Shown here: one piece after another, positions 49,996 through 58,594 of the stretch
Layout of the letters: each line of letters starts with the position of its first letter
Numbering within the stretch: position 1 is the first letter of the stretch
Source of the DNA: Anaerolineae bacterium
GTDB taxonomy: Bacteria > Chloroflexota > Anaerolineae > Aggregatilineales > Phototrophicaceae
Reading direction: 5' to 3'
Assembly: GCA_022843385.1 (NCBI GenBank)
Contig: JALHNT010000006.1
Location: 34,105-98,104 of the forward strand
Length of the DNA stretch: 64,000 bases
Position numbers and translations under genes: made by a program
Notes under the pieces: generated by a model
The model's database searches: none
The model's input: only the letters and a program-made list of their open reading frames with translations
What the model was told of the DNA's origin: nothing

Positions 49996-51168
49996 TCAGC
50001 CTTCCCGGTAAAAACTCCAGGCCAGAAATCGATCGAGATGATACTGGATGAGCTGCGCCCCCAGCCCAAACGACAGCGCATCAAAGCCATGACGCGCCCA
50101 GGGAACCCGCAGGAACACATAGCGAGTGTTGGTCGCCAGCAGTCGCTTGAGCATCAGGTCGCCATGCACATACGGCACCAGCGTGTCCTGCATCGCCTCG
50201 ACCAGCAGCAGCGGCGGCAGATCATCCCGCACCCAATCCAGCGGGTTGGCGTCGGTGTAAGCATCGGCTTTCTCCGGGTAGCGCCCACCCACCAAATCAA
50301 TGATAGCCGAGTCTGGTTCCAGATCAGGCCACTTCATATTCAGTGGTCCGTAGATCGAGACCACCGCCTGCACCTGAGTATCCGCCTCGGCCCGCATCGC
50401 CGCCATCAGCGCCAGATGCCCACCGGCTGACCGCCCCAGCAGCGCCACCCGGTTCGGGTCAATCCGGTACTGGTCGGCATGAGCCTTCACCCAACGGATA
50501 GCCGACTGAACATCATGCAACTGCGCCGGCCATTTCACCCGATTCGAGAGCCGGTACTGCACATCGAACACTTTGTAGCCCTGCTGCGCCAGCAGACGGT
50601 TGCTGGCCTCGAACCAGCCCCCCCGATCACCCTCGCGCCAGCCGCCGGGATGCAGCACGATGACCGCCGCATACCGATCCCCGACTAAGGGCGGCAGTGA
50701 TGGCTCATACACATCCAGCAGCAGCGGGTGACCATCCGGACATGCATACTCGAGGTCACGCCAGATGCCGACACGGGTCGAGCGTTCGCGCGCCCCCAGC
50801 GCATTCGGCAGCGACCACACCGTATCCAACAGACGCAGCCGCACGGCGGAGGGAATGCGGCTCTCGTAATCGCGTCCCAGACCCATCCGCATAGCCGACG
50901 CCATGTCCTCAGCCGCTGCCCGATGATCGATGAATGGCTTGAGCGAGAGCAGCGTCCCGGCCCCGCCCAGCAGCAGCGGCAGCCATAACCAGGGCGATCC
51001 CAGAATCGCCAGCAGCACCGCCAGCAACCCCAACGACGCTGGCAGCCACGACAGCTCATTCAGGCCAATTTGCAGTTGGCGCAGCCGACCCTCCCGATCC
51101 GGTCGATGGATCAGAATACCGCCTGCCAGCGCCATGCCACCCAGAACCAGCGCCAGAAGCCGTCGCAT
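49996..51168 (-). CDS. Membrane-anchored alpha/beta hydrolase (esterase/lipase, BD-FAE-like)
   Basis: 390 residues. Three hydrophobic segments lie in the first 80 residues (MRRLLALVLGGMALAGGI; WLPASLGLLAVLLAIL; PLLLGGAGTLLSL). The hydrolase domain follows (about 135-390) with oxyanion motif VLHPGGWREGD, nucleophile GRSAGGH, Asp in VEAMQDTLVP and His in ARHGFDAL. Substrate unknown. The start codon shares its A with the TIR gene stop (TAATG). The upstream ribosome-binding site therefore lies inside the TIR coding region. Confidence 0.85.
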   Translation of the reverse strand: MRRLLALVLGGMALAGGILIHRPDREGRLRQLQIGLNELSWLPASLGLLAVLLAILGSPWLWLPLLLGGAGTLLSLKPFIDHRAAAEDMASAMRMGLGRDYESRIPSAVRLRLLDTVWSLPNALGARERSTRVGIWRDLEYACPDGHPLLLDVYEPSLPPLVGDRYAAVIVLHPGGWREGDRGGWFEASNRLLAQQGYKVFDVQYRLSNRVKWPAQLHDVQSAIRWVKAHADQYRIDPNRVALLGRSAGGHLALMAAMRAEADTQVQAVVSIYGPLNMKWPDLEPDSAIIDLVGGRYPEKADAYTDANPLDWVRDDLPPLLLVEAMQDTLVPYVHGDLMLKRLLATNTRYVFLRVPWARHGFDALSFGLGAQLIQYHLDRFLAWSFYREG

Positions 51169-51980
51169 TATTGTGAGAATTCCTCTTTACGAGAAAAATG
51201 GCCCAATGCTTTGATCAATTCATTTTCTATCTGAGATAAACTATCGTCAAAAGGAATGTAATGCAAACTCTGCATGTAATACGGAAGTTTTGATCCGTCT
51301 CTACTTACAAGTGGAATCACTTTCTTTCTCTCAGATATAGCATATTCCACTTCTAGATTAACCTCTTCGGACTTTGCAGCATCAGAAGTCCAAATGACAA
51401 CAACACAGTCAGACTGATCAAGTGCGATCTGAATTTGCTGACGCCAACTTTCACCTGGCTTCATAACTCTGTCAAAAAACACTAAGAAGCCGTTGTCTAT
51501 TAGCATCCTGTACAGTTGATTAGCCAAGAAATGTTGTTTGTGAGAATATGCAATGAAGATAAACGGACTATGACTCGCACGAGTCTGTGGGCCAGGGAGA
51601 TAGTCCAAAATATGCTTTGTCCAATCATCGCCGTCGAATGCGGGGATATCAAGGACAGGCTTATCCAGTAGCAAGTCGGGGAGGGACATAGTCTGAGTCA
51701 ATACGCAAACTATGGGTTTCTTCAGATCCAAAGCAACTAACATCTCATATTGTGCAACAAGTGACTTAGAGAAGTAACTTGAGACAAATACAACACACAA
51801 GTCTACTGAAGCAATTGTGTGTATGCGATGTTGCTTCCAATCGATATCGACCGGAACACCATGCCCATACCAAATCTGCATATATTCACTATAGAAGGCC
51901 TCCGTCATTATTTGAAGGTAGTACGGGTAACTATCATCAGTCTCGGAAGAGATGGGATATACCTTAGAGATATGGGACAT
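51168..51980 (-). CDS. Tandem TIR-domain protein
   Basis: 270 residues. The C-terminal half (about 135-255) is a clear TIR domain: FIFIAYSHKQHFLANQLYRM, LVFFDRVMKPGESWRQQI, DCVVVIWTSDAAKSEEVNLE, VEYAI. The Glu in the S..V..E..YA pattern matches the catalytic Glu of NAD-cleaving TIRs. The N-terminal half is a shortened, diverged TIR-like unit (DLCVVFVSSYFSKSLVAQYE, then KKPIVCVL), also with Glu. The gene is markedly AT-richer than its neighbours and lies exactly between the ClpB-like gene (6 bases) and the hydrolase (overlap). A role in NAD-based defence or signalling is inferred, not shown. Confidence 0.8.
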   Translation of the reverse strand: MSHISKVYPISSETDDSYPYYLQIMTEAFYSEYMQIWYGHGVPVDIDWKQHRIHTIASVDLCVVFVSSYFSKSLVAQYEMLVALDLKKPIVCVLTQTMSLPDLLLDKPVLDIPAFDGDDWTKHILDYLPGPQTRASHSPFIFIAYSHKQHFLANQLYRMLIDNGFLVFFDRVMKPGESWRQQIQIALDQSDCVVVIWTSDAAKSEEVNLEVEYAISERKKVIPLVSRDGSKLPYYMQSLHYIPFDDSLSQIENELIKALGHFSRKEEFSQ

Positions 51981-51986
51981 AATGTG

Positions 51987-54227
51987 TTACTGCCCCACGC
52001 TGATCTCTTTGCCGTCCACCAGCGCGGCGAAGGTCAGGCCGCTGTCGGTCGCATCCACCCGCACCAGCGTCCCGGCGGGCGGGTTGGCCTTCAGCAGATA
52101 ATCGGCCAGCGGTTCGCGCACAAAGCGGCGGATGATGCGTCGCAGCGGACGCGCGCCATACTGCGGTTCGTCATTCTGCGCCAGCATCCAGGCCACCGAC
52201 GCATCGGTGAAATCCAGTTCCAGGCCGCGCTCGGAGGCCATCTTGGTTTCCTTTTTCAAGAGCAGCAGCAGGATGTCGTGCAGGCTGTCTGCCGACAGGG
52301 CATTGAACATGATGACTTCATCAAGACGGTTGAGGAATTCCGGACGGAACCAGGTGCGCACCTCTTCCATCGCCTCTTCGCGGATTTCATCGGTCACCAC
52401 CGGCACCGCCAGATATTCCGAGCCGAGGTTGCTGGTGAGGATGACAACCGTCTCGCTGAACTGCGTCTGATTGCCCCGCCCATCGGTCAGGCGGCCTTCC
52501 TCGATCACCTGCAACAGAATGTCCATGATGCGCGGGTGGGCTTTTTCCACCTCATCGAACAGCACGATGATGTAGGGCTGCTGCCGCACCCGTTCGGTCA
52601 ACTGACCGCCCGCCTCGCTATCCACATAACCGCTGGGCGACCCGATCAGCCGGTTCAGGCTGGACTCGTCTTTGAACTCGCTCATATCCAGCGGCAGCAT
52701 GGCGTCTTCGCTGCCGAACATGAACTCGGCCAGCGCCCGCGCCAGTTCGGTTTTACCGACGCCGGTCGGCCCCAGGAAGAGGAATGCCCCAATCGGGCGC
52801 TTGGCATCCTTCAGCCCCACCCGCGCCGTCTTGATGGCACGGCTGACCGACAGCACCGCTTCGTCCTGCCCGATCAGGCGCTCCTTGAGATGCTCGACCA
52901 TGCTGGCGTAGCGCAGCCGTTCATCCTCACCCAGCTTGTTCACCGGAATGCCGGTCATCTGGCTGGCTGTGAGCGTCACATCCTCAGCATCCAGGCTGGT
53001 ATCGCCGGTGCGCTGACTGGTGAAGGGAAGTTGACTCTGGTGGCTCATGGCGACCATCGCCGCCGACCGGTGGATGAGCTGCTCGGCGCTGCGCGGCAGG
53101 GGCGTGCTGCTCAGATAGCGCTTTGCCAGCCGAGCGGAGAGTGTCAGCGCTTCATCAACAATGTGCAGCTTGTAGTCGGCTTCGAGATGCGGCTTGAGGA
53201 TTTTCAGAATCTCGATGGTCTCGTCCATTGACGGCTCCGGCACCCGGATCACCTGGCTGTTCTCAGCGATCGCGCTGACCACCGCCAGCCGTTCCTTATA
53301 ATCCTGTTCGCTGGAGGTACCGATGATGACCGGATCATCCGCCAGGAAGGCTTTCTGGATCAGCGGCGTGGCCTTGCCAAACTCAGCCTTGATCGGCCCG
53401 CCGAAGAAGCGATGCAGATGCGGGATGAAGAGGATGCCCCCGGCGGCCTTGCTCATGCCGGCGCGCACCGCCTTCTGGTCGCTGTCGAGCAGTGCCGTCT
53501 CGTCGATCTGCACCAGATTCGACAGGCCGAACGGCCCCTTGCCTTCGGACATCAGCAGCCCCAGGCTGTAGGCCAGCGTCCGCTTGCCCACGCCATCCGG
53601 CCCGATCAGGATGATATGCCGGTTGACCGCCTGCGACAGGATGTTCACCATATCGCGCAGCAGATCATTGCGGAAATACACCGCTCGCAGCTTGCCGGCT
53701 TTGGCCTGCGCCACCACATCCTGCGTCGTCCCATCCGGGCGCAGCCGCACCTGGCTGTTATCGGTCAGCAGATCGCTGATCGCCTTGGGGGTGATGCCGT
53801 GCTGCCGCAGTAACCCGCTGGTGGACATCGACGGCTCGGCCATGACCGAGAGGAGATGGTCGGTATCAACCCGCACCTCATCCTGCGAATTCGCCAGACT
53901 GAGCGAGTCATCAATCAGGATGATAGCCTGCTTGGAAAGCGGAACCTGCCGGTTGCCCTTCGCCACAAAGTCCAGGTTGCCGTTCTGATCGGCGCGACCC
54001 TCCACCGCCAGATGCACCTGACGATCCAGCTTCTCCATATCGACGCCGCGGCTGCTCCTGAACACTTCCAGCAGTCGCGCCCCGGCGGTATCCTTGCGCC
54101 GCAGCAGCGCCAACAGGATCACTTCCGGGATGATGGTCGGTTTGCGATACTGATCTTTCAGCGCCACCGCGTCATTCAACACGGCGTCAAGGTCCTTCGA
54201 AAGCAAATCGGGGTTCAACGTTCCCAT
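51987..54227 (-). CDS. ClpB/ClpC-like AAA+ ATPase with inactive first ATPase domain
   Basis: 746 residues from MGTLNPD (54227). There is a double Clp N-domain (about 5-160). The first AAA+ domain has Walker A GPDGVGKRT (Ser/Thr after Lys replaced by Arg) and Walker B ILFIPHLHRF, where the Asp-Glu pair is lost; it probably cannot hydrolyse ATP. There is no long ClpB middle domain. The second AAA+ domain has intact GPTGVGKTELARALA (about 486), IIVLFDEVEKAHP and the RPEFLNRLDEVI arginine region. It could remodel protein complexes with one working ring. It is the first gene of the operon that contains the TIR protein. AGGAC precedes the ATG. Confidence 0.88.
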   Translation of the reverse strand: MGTLNPDLLSKDLDAVLNDAVALKDQYRKPTIIPEVILLALLRRKDTAGARLLEVFRSSRGVDMEKLDRQVHLAVEGRADQNGNLDFVAKGNRQVPLSKQAIILIDDSLSLANSQDEVRVDTDHLLSVMAEPSMSTSGLLRQHGITPKAISDLLTDNSQVRLRPDGTTQDVVAQAKAGKLRAVYFRNDLLRDMVNILSQAVNRHIILIGPDGVGKRTLAYSLGLLMSEGKGPFGLSNLVQIDETALLDSDQKAVRAGMSKAAGGILFIPHLHRFFGGPIKAEFGKATPLIQKAFLADDPVIIGTSSEQDYKERLAVVSAIAENSQVIRVPEPSMDETIEILKILKPHLEADYKLHIVDEALTLSARLAKRYLSSTPLPRSAEQLIHRSAAMVAMSHQSQLPFTSQRTGDTSLDAEDVTLTASQMTGIPVNKLGEDERLRYASMVEHLKERLIGQDEAVLSVSRAIKTARVGLKDAKRPIGAFLFLGPTGVGKTELARALAEFMFGSEDAMLPLDMSEFKDESSLNRLIGSPSGYVDSEAGGQLTERVRQQPYIIVLFDEVEKAHPRIMDILLQVIEEGRLTDGRGNQTQFSETVVILTSNLGSEYLAVPVVTDEIREEAMEEVRTWFRPEFLNRLDEVIMFNALSADSLHDILLLLLKKETKMASERGLELDFTDASVAWMLAQNDEPQYGARPLRRIIRRFVREPLADYLLKANPPAGTLVRVDATDSGLTFAALVDGKEISVGQ

Positions 54228-54329
54228 TGAATTTGTCCTGTGGTCGTGCAGACGAACGCTACTAAAGTTAACCTGAAAGCGCACCAGAAACAAGCGTGAG
54301 TCGGGTTCTGGCGCGGGTCAAGCCTGTGT

Positions 54330-54335
54330 TATAGT
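54330..54335 (+). promoter_or_regulatory. Possible -10 (TATAGT) before the esterase-CapA gene
   Basis: TATAGT lies 32 bases before the ATG in the divergent spacer with the ClpB-like gene. No convincing -35 is found at the right distance. Confidence 0.35.
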
Positions 54336-54366
54336 AAGCTGAATTGAAACAGCCTGGGTCAGAAAT

Positions 54367-56535
54367 ATGACGATCTCACATCACCGAGTCATCCCACTCT
54401 ATACGTGTATTGTACTGTTTTTGTTCGCTGGCGCTGCCCAGTCCGCCATCTGTGACGCCACCCAGGGCAGCATCACGCGCGGCCAGTATCGCAGCCTCAT
54501 CGCCGAGACCAACATGTATTTCTCGGTCTATACCCCACCCTGCTATGACCAGGAGACGCGCACCTACCCGGCGCTGTACCTGATGCACGGCTCCAACGAG
54601 GATGACGGACAGTGGGGGCGGCTGGGGATTCAGGAGCATCTGGATCGCGGGATCACCGACGGAACGCTGCCGCCAATGATCGTGGTCATGCCGTTCGGCG
54701 AGTGGATCGCCAATCAGAATCAATTTGATCGCGTTTCCTGGGAGAATGTCTTTCTCGAAGAACTGCTGCCGCTGGTCGAAAGCAGCTACCGCATCGACCC
54801 GCGCCGTGAAGCCCGCGCCATCGGCGGCATCTCGCGCGGCGGCTTCTGGGCCTTCGAGCTGGCCTTCCGCCATCCCGACCGGTTCAGCGCCGTCGGTGGA
54901 CACAGCGCCTTCTTCGCTGAAGGCAACGCCCCGCCCGATTACGACCCGCTGAAGCTGGCGCTCAACGCGCCCGATCTCGATACGCTGGCGATATGGCTGG
55001 ATCGGGGCGCACAGGATTACGCCGCCCCCGGCCTCGATCTGATGCGCGAGCGACTGACGACGCGCGGCATCCCCCATCAATACACCATCTTTCCCGAAGG
55101 GCAGCACGCCAACAGCTACTGGCGGCAGCATGTGCTGACTTATCTCCAGTTCTACGCCGCCAGTTGGGCCGATCAGGTGCCCGCGCCGACGCTCACGCCC
55201 GTGCCGCTGATCTTCGCCACCAACACCCCCTTCCTGACCGCCACCCCGATCCCCGCCGCCAGCTATGATCTGTTCGTGCCAGCCGTCGCCTTCCCCAGCC
55301 TTCAGACCGGCATCATGACCCAGACGCTCATGGACATCCGTACCGGACAGGCGGTGCCGAAGCTGGCGCTATCTGAATCGGCTGCCGCCCGCTTGAACGC
55401 CTATGGCATGTGGACGAATGGCATCACCACCGTCGCCGATGATGCCCTCCTCAATACCCTGTGGCGAGACCGCTCGCTCTTCACCCTACTGCCCTTCGAC
55501 CAGTTGACTCCGCGCTACCGGATGCTGACCGTCGATGGCACGCTGCCAATTGACCTCGATCTGGCGACCTATCCGCTGGCCTTCAGTTCAGCCACGCCGA
55601 ATTATCAACCCGATCAGTTGACGCGCATCATGGCCTCCGGCGTGACCGCCCTGACGCGGGTGACACGCGAGACAATAAACCGCAACGGCGTCACCTGGGC
55701 AGGCGAAGCGCTGCGCCCGTATGTCGAGCAGGTCGATTTCTTCCACACCAGCAACGAAGTCTCGTTCTCGCCCCTCTGTCCCCAGGCCGATGGCGAACAA
55801 CTCGGCGCGTTCTGCTCCAAAGAAGCTCACTTCAGCCTGTTGACCGATCTGGGGCTGGACATCGTGGAACTCAGCGGCAACCACAACCTCGACTTCGGCA
55901 GCGAGAATTATCTCACGACGCTGGAGTGGTATCGTGAGCGCAACATCCTCACCGTTGGCGGCGGCGAAACGCTGAAACAGGCGCGGCAGCCCCTGACGCT
56001 GGAACATCACGGCAACCGCATCATCTGGCTCAGTTGCAACGCCGTCGGCCCCTACTACGCCCTGGCCGAAGCCGATACGCCCGGTGCCGCCGATTGTGAC
56101 TGGGGCTGGCTGCGAACCGCGCTGCCGGAACTGGATGCGGCCTCCGATGTCCTGATCGTCAGTGTGCAGTATCTCGAAGTCGAGGACTACCAACCGCTGC
56201 CGCAGCAGGTGAGCGACTTTCGCGGCCTGGCCGACCTGGGCGCGGATGTCGTCCTCGGCACCCAGGCACATAAACCCCAGACCTATGAGTTCTACACCGG
56301 CCGGGGCGGCAAACCGACCTTCATCCATTATGGACTGGGCAATCTGTTCTTCGACCAACCCTTCTGGGGCAACATGCGCTTCTTCATGGATCAGTTGTTG
56401 ATTTATCAGGGGCGGCTGCTGACGGTGGATGTGTTCACCGGCATCATCGACGACAACGCCCGTCCCCGCCCGATGACCGCCGAGGAGCAGCTCAACTTCC
56501 TCGCCTTCATGTTCAACACCCAGGGGCGCTTCTGA
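54367..56535 (+). CDS. Secreted esterase fused to a CapA-like metallophosphatase domain
   Basis: 722 residues. A signal peptide ends near AQSAIC. Residues about 35-275 are an esterase-D/enterochelin-esterase-like alpha/beta hydrolase: TYPALYLMHGSNEDDG, nucleophile GGISRGGFWAFEL, then FPEGQHANSYW with the catalytic His. A Pro/Thr-rich linker follows. Residues about 430-700 are a PGA_cap (CapA) domain: GLDIVELSGNHNLDFGSENY, ADVVLGTQAHKPQTYEFYTG, FIHYGLGNLFFD. CapA proteins act in poly-gamma-glutamate or capsule processing. Joining both in one exported chain is unusual and suggests a two-step action on an envelope polymer. Confidence 0.85.
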   Translation: MTISHHRVIPLYTCIVLFLFAGAAQSAICDATQGSITRGQYRSLIAETNMYFSVYTPPCYDQETRTYPALYLMHGSNEDDGQWGRLGIQEHLDRGITDGTLPPMIVVMPFGEWIANQNQFDRVSWENVFLEELLPLVESSYRIDPRREARAIGGISRGGFWAFELAFRHPDRFSAVGGHSAFFAEGNAPPDYDPLKLALNAPDLDTLAIWLDRGAQDYAAPGLDLMRERLTTRGIPHQYTIFPEGQHANSYWRQHVLTYLQFYAASWADQVPAPTLTPVPLIFATNTPFLTATPIPAASYDLFVPAVAFPSLQTGIMTQTLMDIRTGQAVPKLALSESAAARLNAYGMWTNGITTVADDALLNTLWRDRSLFTLLPFDQLTPRYRMLTVDGTLPIDLDLATYPLAFSSATPNYQPDQLTRIMASGVTALTRVTRETINRNGVTWAGEALRPYVEQVDFFHTSNEVSFSPLCPQADGEQLGAFCSKEAHFSLLTDLGLDIVELSGNHNLDFGSENYLTTLEWYRERNILTVGGGETLKQARQPLTLEHHGNRIIWLSCNAVGPYYALAEADTPGAADCDWGWLRTALPELDAASDVLIVSVQYLEVEDYQPLPQQVSDFRGLADLGADVVLGTQAHKPQTYEFYTGRGGKPTFIHYGLGNLFFDQPFWGNMRFFMDQLLIYQGRLLTVDVFTGIIDDNARPRPMTAEEQLNFLAFMFNTQGRF

Positions 56536-56917
56536 CCGGTCACTGGTACAGCGCGGCATACGGGGTCAACCCCCTCCTGCTAATTCTTTCTGACAAACGC
56601 ACCAAAGAGGCTGCCCGTCTACTCTCTTCAGCGCCTTTAGTGCGCTTACCGAATTCCCGGTAGCTGGGCGGCTTTAGCCCCCAGCGCCATCATCTGCTTT
56701 CACGCCATCACTTGCAGAGTAACTCTCCCGCAGAGCGCGAAGAGAAAATCACGGCTTAGAATTGAGCATCGCCGCACCAACAACTATGAACTAATAACTA
56801 ACAACTAACCCCTCCCCTATCCACCTGACCAGGCCACCTCACCAGCAAAATCTAGCCACCTATCCGATAGGAAAATCCGCCTATTGACCTTACAATCTAT
56901 TACAATGTCAGTGTTCG
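56536..56917. other. 382-base spacer with repeats, no gene
   Basis: No open frame with coding character. It holds a hairpin GCTGGGCGGC-TTTA-GCCCCCAGC (56663-56685, one bulge), a 7-bp repeat array (56780-56807), a CCTATC-C-GATAGG dyad (56859-56871) and a doubled TTACAAT (10-base step) just before the response regulator. The last two may be regulatory. Confidence 0.6.
56780..56807 (+). repeat. Heptamer repeat array, four units
   Basis: ACAACTA, TGAACTA, ATAACTA, ACAACTA in tandem. Same family as 40204, 47698 and 49388. Confidence 0.8.
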
Positions 56918-57325
56918 ATGGATAAGCGCATGAACCCCATTCGTACCGTACTGCTGTTGGAAGACAACCCGTCGCTGGCCGAGATGTTCACCAAGATCGT
57001 CCGTAAGGCCGGCTACGAAGTATTCACCACCACGTCGCTGGAGAATGCCCGCGTGCTGCTGCGTCATATCAGCTTCGATGTCTTTCTCTGCGATATGCGG
57101 CTGGGCGATGGCTATGGTATCGACCTGCTGATCGAGCAGCAGGCCATCCTGTATGCCAATCACACCCGTGTCATCGTCATCTCGGCTGAAGATCAATTCC
57201 GCGAAGCCTGTGCAGCGGTGGGCGTCGAGTTCTATCTGGAAAAGCCAGTCTCGCCGCGCATGTTGACCGACCTGCTCAGTCGACTGGGGCAGCCATCCCC
57301 GACCATCGCCGCCCTGTCGTCATGA
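56918..57325 (+). CDS. Single-domain response regulator
   Basis: 135 residues forming only a receiver domain: TVLLLEDNPSLAEMFTKIVR, phospho-acceptor Asp about 59 in VFLCDMRLGDGYG, the Ser/Thr switch in VIVISAEDQ, and Lys in FYLEKPVSP. No output domain follows, so it would act by protein contact or as a phosphate shuttle. No kinase is adjacent. ATG at 56930 is an alternative start. Preceded by a small dyad and a doubled TTACAAT. Confidence 0.9.
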   Translation: MDKRMNPIRTVLLLEDNPSLAEMFTKIVRKAGYEVFTTTSLENARVLLRHISFDVFLCDMRLGDGYGIDLLIEQQAILYANHTRVIVISAEDQFREACAAVGVEFYLEKPVSPRMLTDLLSRLGQPSPTIAALSS

Positions 57326-57326
57326 A

Positions 57327-57360
57327 GGGGGCGATTTTCGCTCCCTCACACCTCGTTTTT
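57327..57360 (+). terminator. Probable terminator after the response regulator
   Basis: GGGGGCGA and TCGCTCCC make an 8-bp stem (one G-U pair) with a TTT loop directly after the stop. A TTTTT run follows ten bases later, a suboptimal distance. Confidence 0.5.
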
Positions 57361-57392
57361 CCAAACCCTTCTCTAACCTTTCACCGACCGGC

Positions 57393-57422
57393 TTAACCGT
57401 TGCCCTCCCGCAAAACGGTTAA
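57393..57422. promoter_or_regulatory. Perfect 9-bp inverted repeat TTAACCGTT-12-AACGGTTAA
   Basis: The half-site centres are 21 bases apart (two helical turns), with no T run, in the spacer before the truncated propeller gene. This looks like a dimeric regulator site. A TATAAT at 57533-57538 further down is a candidate -10 for that gene. Confidence 0.45.
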
Positions 57423-57571
57423 CGCCGTCTGACCGTAACCCGTACCAAAAAGTTTACCAAAAGTTCACCCGTAAGCGGGCAATCGATGCTAGGCTGGTGG
57501 ATAACAGTCGTCAGATCGAAGGGGTCTGGCGCTATAATCCGTGCCATCAGACAGCGATTGAGGGGATGACC

Positions 57572-57946
57572 ATGTTCCGCCACATGATCAGGACGCCGTA
57601 TCGACTATTGGGCCTGTTGAGCATTCTGCTGCTATTCCCCTTCCACCCGGCTTTTACCCAATCGACAACCGATCAACTGGTGATTGAGTGGGAGCAAATT
57701 CTCAATAGTGATATCTCGTATGTCGATTGGAGTCCTGACAGCCAGTATTTAGCCTATCAACTCACTGGCACAATCAATACAGTGTCCATTCTTCATATTG
57801 ACACCCGTACTTCGCGTGAAATCACCCTTCCGTCACAGTCCGAGGAAATCACTTCAGTTTTCCCGGTTGGATTCGAAACGGATATCTATTCATATTATGT
57901 ATGTAAGTGCACCAAAGTGAAATGCGTCGCTACCTTTCCCAATTAG
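57572..57946 (+). CDS. Exported WD40/TolB-like beta-propeller protein, truncated
   Basis: 124 residues. A signal peptide (RTPYRLLGLLSILLLFPF, then HPAFTQS) is followed by a single propeller-blade-like unit, ISYVDWSPDSQYLAYQLTGT, INTVSILHIDTRTSREI, where full proteins have six or seven. The last 20 residues (YYVCKCTKVKCVATFPN) do not fit a blade, and AT-rich sequence follows at once. The gene therefore looks cut off by the 58-59.5 kb island. The ATG at 57572 has GAGGGG six bases upstream. It may be a pseudogene. Confidence 0.5.
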   Translation: MFRHMIRTPYRLLGLLSILLLFPFHPAFTQSTTDQLVIEWEQILNSDISYVDWSPDSQYLAYQLTGTINTVSILHIDTRTSREITLPSQSEEITSVFPVGFETDIYSYYVCKCTKVKCVATFPN

Positions 57947-58031
57947 CTGAAATCAGATCCAAAAGTACGATTTTCGTTGTCGGTAAATGTTTGAGGTTGT
58001 ATAATCAGATAAGTTGGAAAGGATAAGCTTT

Positions 58032-58589
58032 TTGTTCGACTTAGAGCAACGCCGCACTATACATGATGCAGTAATTATCGTCATTCGCAAGAGTCTTGAA
58101 TTGGCTAATGCGATCCCGCCTAGCGATCTGAAGGATCAAATTGATATAGTAAATGTTATCACTCTGGAGTTAAGGCTTGCCATAGAGGTCGATTCTTATT
58201 CTAAATCAAGCGATGCTGACTGGCGATTTCGGATAGATCGTTTATTAGAAAACCTTTCCGAATTGCTATACATAATATCACTATATAGTAATAATGATAC
58301 AGAGATAGAAACAGGATCTACGCTACTGAGAAGTGTTGAAGCTTTACAATTCTCGATAAGAGCATACGAGGAAGCGGTAAGACTCGATAGGAACAAACGT
58401 TCCTTAAGGTATATTTTTCTCAGGCGAGATGCATTCCCAGCCTTTGCTGCACTTTTTGCAATCATGCTTTCCTTATTTGATTCATTCGGCATTGACAACT
58501 CACCCTTTTATGCATTCACTGTAGTAATGATCACTATTATGCTTGTATTATCTTTAGCTCAATCCTATGAATTTCTCAAAAGGAGATAG
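58032..58589 (+). CDS. AT-rich hypothetical membrane protein (first gene of island)
   Basis: About 185 residues from a TTG start at 58032 with AAAGGA eight bases upstream; TTG at 58014 is the only earlier option. A mainly helical, charged soluble part (RTIHDAVIIVIRKSLELANA, WRFRIDRLLENLSELLYIIS) is followed by two C-terminal membrane helices (AFAALFAIMLSLFDSF and FTVVMITIMLVLSLA). No family recognised. Base composition is far AT-richer than the chromosome around it. Five bases separate it from the next gene. Confidence 0.6.
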   Translation: MFDLEQRRTIHDAVIIVIRKSLELANAIPPSDLKDQIDIVNVITLELRLAIEVDSYSKSSDADWRFRIDRLLENLSELLYIISLYSNNDTEIETGSTLLRSVEALQFSIRAYEEAVRLDRNKRSLRYIFLRRDAFPAFAALFAIMLSLFDSFGIDNSPFYAFTVVMITIMLVLSLAQSYEFLKRR

Positions 58590-58594
58590 CAAGT

